Part shown: positions 7,373-9,887 of the stretch, one piece after another
Numbering within the stretch: the first letter of the stretch is position 1
Layout: each line of letters opens with the position of its first letter
Assembly: GCA_023430565.1 (NCBI GenBank)
Contig: JAEZAD010000183.1
Location: forward strand, 1 to 9,887
DNA from: Verrucomicrobiota bacterium
GTDB taxonomy: Bacteria; Verrucomicrobiota; Verrucomicrobiia; Opitutales; Opitutaceae
Reading direction: 5' to 3'
DNA length: 9,887 nt
Made by a program: the position numbers and the translations under genes
The notes under the pieces: generated by a model
Told to the model about the DNA's origin: nothing
The model's input: only the letters and a program-made list of their open reading frames with translations
Databases searched by the model: none

Positions 7373-8274
7373 GGCGAGAGGTTCGAGATGGAGGACTTTA
7401 TTGGCCAGAGCTCCTGGGTGCGGGCTTCGATCGCGGCCCGGAGGTCGTCGTGGAGCGGGGTGGCGGGCGGGCGCCAGAGCGCGACGACCTCGACCGGGTC
7501 GAAGCCGGGAAGGGGCAACGTGCGAACGTTGGGGTGCTTGATCAGGTGCGGGACGTCGACGCCGATGCCGAGGCCGTAACCGATGCCGACGTATTCGGCG
7601 ACGATCTCGGTGGAGCTGGCCTCGATCGACGTCGGCCAGTCCACTTTCATCTCCGCGAGACCCTTGCGGAAAACGCGCGAGATTGCCTCGCCGGCCGGAA
7701 GGCTGATCAGCGGGTCGTCGATCGGGTCGCGCGCCCAGAGTTCGGCGGCGGATTTGAGCGGCGAGCGTTTCGGCACGATGAGCACCGGTGGCAGTTGCAC
7801 GATCGGGATGCTTTTGAGGCCGGCTTGGGGACGCGCCTGCAAGGGCGTGATCGCCAGGTCGACCTCGCCCTCCTGGAGCCACGTTTCGAACTGGGTTTGA
7901 AAGCCGGTGCGGAAAGCGAAGCGAAGCGCGGGATGCTTCCGGCGAAGCCGTTCGATGATCGGCGGAAGGTAGTCGCGCAGGATCAATTCGGAAGCGGCGA
8001 AGCGGAGGACGGGTGCCTGGCGGCCGCGAATGCGGTCGGCGAGCGCGGAGGCGTTGTCGAAAAACGGGCGCGCGAAATCGTAGAGCTCCTTGCCTTCGGC
8101 GGTGAGTCGAAACGGCTGACGATCGAAAAGCTTTGCGCCGAGGTCCTGTTCGAGCAGCAGAACCTGGCTGCTCACGGCGGGCTGTTGAATGCCGTAGGGA
8201 ATGTGACGAACGGCGCGGCTGATGCCTCCATGTTTCGCGACGTAGTAGAAAAGCTCGAGGTGATGGAGGTTCAT
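7369..8274 (-). CDS. LysR-family transcriptional regulator
   Basis: A 301-residue LysR-type regulator of normal length. Seen: an N-terminal winged helix-turn-helix (MNLHHLELFYYVAKHGGISR onward, DNA-binding region about 1-62) with QPAVSSQVLLLEQDLGAKLF (31-50) and the wing FRLTAEGKEL (55-64), then a linker helix and a periplasmic-binding-like effector domain (about 88-292) including GEVDLAITPL (136-145) and YVGIGYGLGIGV (228-239). The turn before QPAVS is two residues longer than in common LysR proteins (IPYGIQ in place of the short LHVS type). Known: such regulators often act on a divergent gene or on their own operon. Inference: candidate targets are the coupled dehydrogenase gene just downstream and the divergent exported-protein unit starting at 8413. 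No effector can be read from the sequence. Confidence 0.93.
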   Translation of the reverse strand: MNLHHLELFYYVAKHGGISRAVRHIPYGIQQPAVSSQVLLLEQDLGAKLFDRQPFRLTAEGKELYDFARPFFDNASALADRIRGRQAPVLRFAASELILRDYLPPIIERLRRKHPALRFAFRTGFQTQFETWLQEGEVDLAITPLQARPQAGLKSIPIVQLPPVLIVPKRSPLKSAAELWARDPIDDPLISLPAGEAISRVFRKGLAEMKVDWPTSIEASSTEIVAEYVGIGYGLGIGVDVPHLIKHPNVRTLPLPGFDPVEVVALWRPPATPLHDDLRAAIEARTQELWPIKSSISNLSP

Positions 8275-8334
8275 CGCGAGCGATGAAGGCGGGCGGGCAA
8301 TTCACTGACAAGCCGCGCGCCGCGGAACAATTCG

Positions 8335-8353
8335 CCATCGAGCGTCTCGATGG
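8335..8353. promoter_or_regulatory. Candidate operator palindrome in the lysR-divergent intergenic region
   Basis: CCATCGAG (8335-8342) and CTCGATGG (8346-8353) are exact reverse complements around CGT, giving a 19-bp dyad. It lies in the 138-bp gap between the LysR start and the exported-protein gene at 8413, where a LysR regulator would be expected to bind. Upstream of it, CAATTC occurs twice (8298-8303 and 8328-8333), spaced 30 bp apart, about three helical turns. Binding is inference. Confidence 0.4.
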
Positions 8354-8363
8354 GCGGCATCAG

Positions 8364-8377
8364 GTTTATCGATTAAC
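8364..8377. promoter_or_regulatory. AT-rich near-palindrome upstream of the exported-protein gene
   Basis: GTTTATCGATTAAC is symmetric around ATCGAT except for one T-T mismatch pair. It is the most AT-rich stretch in this gap and lies 35 bp before the ATG at 8413, so it may be part of a promoter or a second protein-binding site. I could not assign a convincing -35/-10 pair. Confidence 0.3.
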
Positions 8378-8412
8378 GCGGTGAGTCGCGCTTCGGGTAG
8401 GCTGGGCGCGTC

Positions 8413-8862
8413 ATGAAAAAACCCACTAAATCCCTGGTCTTGGTCGCGACGGTTCTCGGTTTCGGAACGCTCGCTTTGTCGGCTCAATCGTGTGCGGCGA
8501 CGTCGCATTTGTCCGCCGCAGCCGGTCATTCGGCGGCGGCGTCGGCCGAAGTTGGAAAAGCCGGACTCGCTTCCGGTGCGGCGACGGTGAAGGTCGCTTC
8601 CGGTGTCGCGGCGGTGCCCGTTTATGTCAGTGGAGCGGCGCTGGCGACGGCCGGTTCGGTGGTGTCGGCGGTCGGCGATGCCAGCGCGGCGGCGGGCGCG
8701 ACGGCGAAAGAAGGCGCGGACGAAATCTGGGATTTCGCGACGGGCGATCCGGCAAAACGTCCGGTGTTGAATCGCGAACGCGGCGTGCCGCCGGTGCCGA
8801 ATGCGAATGCCGCGCGGCTCGCCGATCTGCCGCCAAGCGCGGTGCTGCAGGCGCGGCGTTGA
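8413..8862 (+). CDS. Ala/Gly-rich exported protein of unknown function
   Basis: I do not recognise this 149-residue protein with certainty. Seen: an N-terminal KK pair and hydrophobic segment (SLVLVATVLGFGTLALSA, 7-24) forming a signal peptide, with Cys27 nearby. The lipobox-like AQSC lacks the usual Leu at -3, so lipidation is doubtful. Residues 31-100 are dominated by Ala, Ser, Gly and Val. G74, G81, G88 and G95 are spaced exactly seven apart, which suggests a tightly packed helix or helical hairpin. A charged and aromatic patch follows (DEIWDFATGDPAKRPVLNRE, 103-122), then a Pro-rich tail (VPPVPN). It lies 29 bp before the DUF2145-type gene in the same direction, and the pair is closed by a terminator, so the two products probably work together in the envelope. 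The gene is divergent from the LysR gene. Confidence 0.75.
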   Translation: MKKPTKSLVLVATVLGFGTLALSAQSCAATSHLSAAAGHSAAASAEVGKAGLASGAATVKVASGVAAVPVYVSGAALATAGSVVSAVGDASAAAGATAKEGADEIWDFATGDPAKRPVLNRERGVPPVPNANAARLADLPPSAVLQARR

Positions 8863-8891
8863 GCGTCGAAACACGTTGACGACCGATCGAC

Positions 8892-9707
8892 ATGAAAACG
8901 TTTCTTCGTGCCGCACGCCTGGCGGCTGTCCTGTTGTTCGGCGGTTTCGCGGTCCTCGCTCCGGCGCATGCCGGGGCGAGCGCCGACAGCCGCTTTGGAG
9001 TCGAGAAGTATGGCGAGGCGCCGATCCGGGAACTGGCGCTGCGCGTGAACGACGAACTCGACGCGCGGCGCGCGAATGTGGCGATCCTCGCGCGTTCGGG
9101 CCGGCCGAGATCGGAGCTGCCGAAGGGCATCAGCTACACGCATGTGGCGTTCGCGGTGTTCGAGCCGGTGCGCGCGGCGGATGGCGAGGTGTTTCACACG
9201 TATGCCGTGTATAACCTCTATCAGGGCGCGGAAGGCCGGGAGGACCGCAGTTATCTGAAGCAGGATCTCACGTATGACTTCGTGGCCGGTGTGGCGGAGA
9301 AGGATGTGGCCGTGTGCGTGCCGGCGGAGGAACTGCAGCGGCGGATTCTGGCGGTGATTCGTTCGCCGGCTTATGCGTCGCTGCACAATCCGGATTATAA
9401 CCTGTTGACCAATCCGTGGGTCGATCGCTTCGACAACTGCGTGTCGCACACGCTGAAAGTATGCGTGGCGGCCCTTTACGAGACGGATGACCGGGCGCGG
9501 ATTTATGCGAACATCCGCGCTTACTTCCGGCCGACGCCCGTGCGCTTCGGGCCGATCAAGTCGATCGGGGCGCACTTCGTCGAAGGGTTGAGCCACGACG
9601 ACATGGATCGCCGGCGCGGGCTGCAGACGGCGAGCTACGATTCGTTGAAGGTGTTTCTCGAGGAAAACGGGTTGGTGGAGGAGGCGTTCACGGTGGCGAT
9701 GCGGTGA
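8892..9707 (+). CDS. DUF2145-type exported protein, possible permuted papain-like fold
   Basis: A 271-residue protein with a signal peptide (about 1-27, ending PAHA). Seen: VAILARSGRPRSELPKGISY (63-82), then THVAFAVF (83-90), HTYAVYNLYQG (102-112), SYLKQDLTYDFVAG (120-133), LHNPDYNLLTNPWVDRFDNC (164-183) and SHTL (185-188). This pattern matches what I recall of DUF2145, a family of unknown function. Inference: the order of a His after a beta strand (H84) followed much later by an Asn-Cys pair (C183) resembles the circularly permuted NlpC/P60 (YiiX/YaeF/LRAT-like) hydrolases, where His precedes Cys. That would make it a periplasmic cysteine amidase or peptidase, but this is unproven. It follows the Ala/Gly-rich protein gene by 29 bp, and a terminator lies about 20 bp downstream. 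Codon third positions are strikingly G-rich. Confidence 0.8.
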   Translation: MKTFLRAARLAAVLLFGGFAVLAPAHAGASADSRFGVEKYGEAPIRELALRVNDELDARRANVAILARSGRPRSELPKGISYTHVAFAVFEPVRAADGEVFHTYAVYNLYQGAEGREDRSYLKQDLTYDFVAGVAEKDVAVCVPAEELQRRILAVIRSPAYASLHNPDYNLLTNPWVDRFDNCVSHTLKVCVAALYETDDRARIYANIRAYFRPTPVRFGPIKSIGAHFVEGLSHDDMDRRRGLQTASYDSLKVFLEENGLVEEAFTVAMR

Positions 9708-9727
9708 GCGCGTCGGGGTAGAAAATG

Positions 9728-9755
9728 AAGCCGCGGCGAGGTGCCGCGGCTTTTT
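9728..9755 (+). terminator. Intrinsic terminator after the DUF2145-type gene
   Basis: AAGCCGCGGC (9728-9737) pairs perfectly with GCCGCGGCTT (9743-9752) across the loop GAGGT, and the run of T residues continues to 9755. A 10-bp GC-rich stem followed by T5 is a textbook intrinsic terminator. It starts 20 bp after the stop codon at 9707, so it ends the 8413-9707 transcription unit. Confidence 0.9.
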
Positions 9756-9822
9756 CGTCGGATGACGCGAACGGGCGCGAATCCCAGTTGAGAAAAATTG
9801 GCGGCGGGGCACTGGTGGGGGG

Positions 9823-9887
9823 ATGGATGCGCGCCCGCAATTCTCCGCCGAGCAGGTCGACGGGGAATTCGAGCGGCAGGAGGATGC
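9823..9887 (+). CDS. Possible start of a further gene (runs off right edge)
   Basis: An ATG at 9823 opens a stop-free frame to the window edge (MDARPQFSAEQVDGEFERQ at its start). It is preceded by a G-run at 9817-9822 and lies 67 bp after the terminator, a sensible place for a new gene. Only 21 full codons are visible, and third positions are mostly G or C. The opposite strand is also open from the edge down to a TGA at 9688-9690, and that frame has an equally plausible composition, so the strand is not settled. No family can be named. Confidence 0.3.
   Translation, partial: MDARPQFSAEQVDGEFERQED

Noticed and set aside
8481..8493. Lipoprotein signal (AQSC) in the Ala/Gly-rich exported protein
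   Set aside because: The -3 position is Ala and -2 is Gln, a poor lipobox; ordinary signal peptidase cleavage after ALSA is at least as likely.

Overview
The window is very GC-rich DNA from a Gram-negative-type bacterium: it encodes a TonB-dependent outer-membrane receptor and several exported proteins. The style of the receptor, the maltodextrin gene set and the LysR regulator with its extended helix-turn-helix (motif ending IPYGIQQPAVS) recall Opitutaceae and related Verrucomicrobiota. That placement is from memory of these families, not from a search. No RNA gene, insertion sequence, CRISPR array or phage gene was seen.

Left half (1-6483): a maltodextrin/starch utilisation locus. A secreted GH13 alpha-amylase-type enzyme starts at 236 and runs leftward out of the window. 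Divergent from it, across about 350 bp, lie three rightward genes that look like one unit: a TonB-dependent receptor (584-3367), the GH77 4-alpha-glucanotransferase malQ (3476-5047) and an SLC45-like MFS sugar transporter (5146-6483). Read together, GH13 would cut glucan outside the cytoplasm, the receptor would bring oligosaccharides across the outer membrane, the MFS protein would take them across the inner membrane, and MalQ would remodel them in the cytoplasm. The two spacers carry a perfect 10-bp hairpin (3419-3442) and a nested inverted repeat built from GCTGAAA-like units (5055-5140).

Middle (6473-8274): two leftward genes joined by an ATGA stop/start overlap, a LysR-type regulator and an RmlD-like short-chain dehydrogenase. 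The dehydrogenase converges on the MFS gene and overlaps its last 11 bp.

Right part (8413-9755): a probable two-gene rightward unit, an Ala/Gly-rich exported protein with glycines at heptad spacing followed by a DUF2145-type exported protein. It is closed by a clear intrinsic terminator (9728-9755). A doubtful new reading frame begins at 9823 and runs off the edge.

At window scale, the + strand is C-rich on the left and G-rich on the right regardless of gene direction, with an abrupt change near 5640 inside the MFS gene. None of the gene starts has a clear Shine-Dalgarno sequence.
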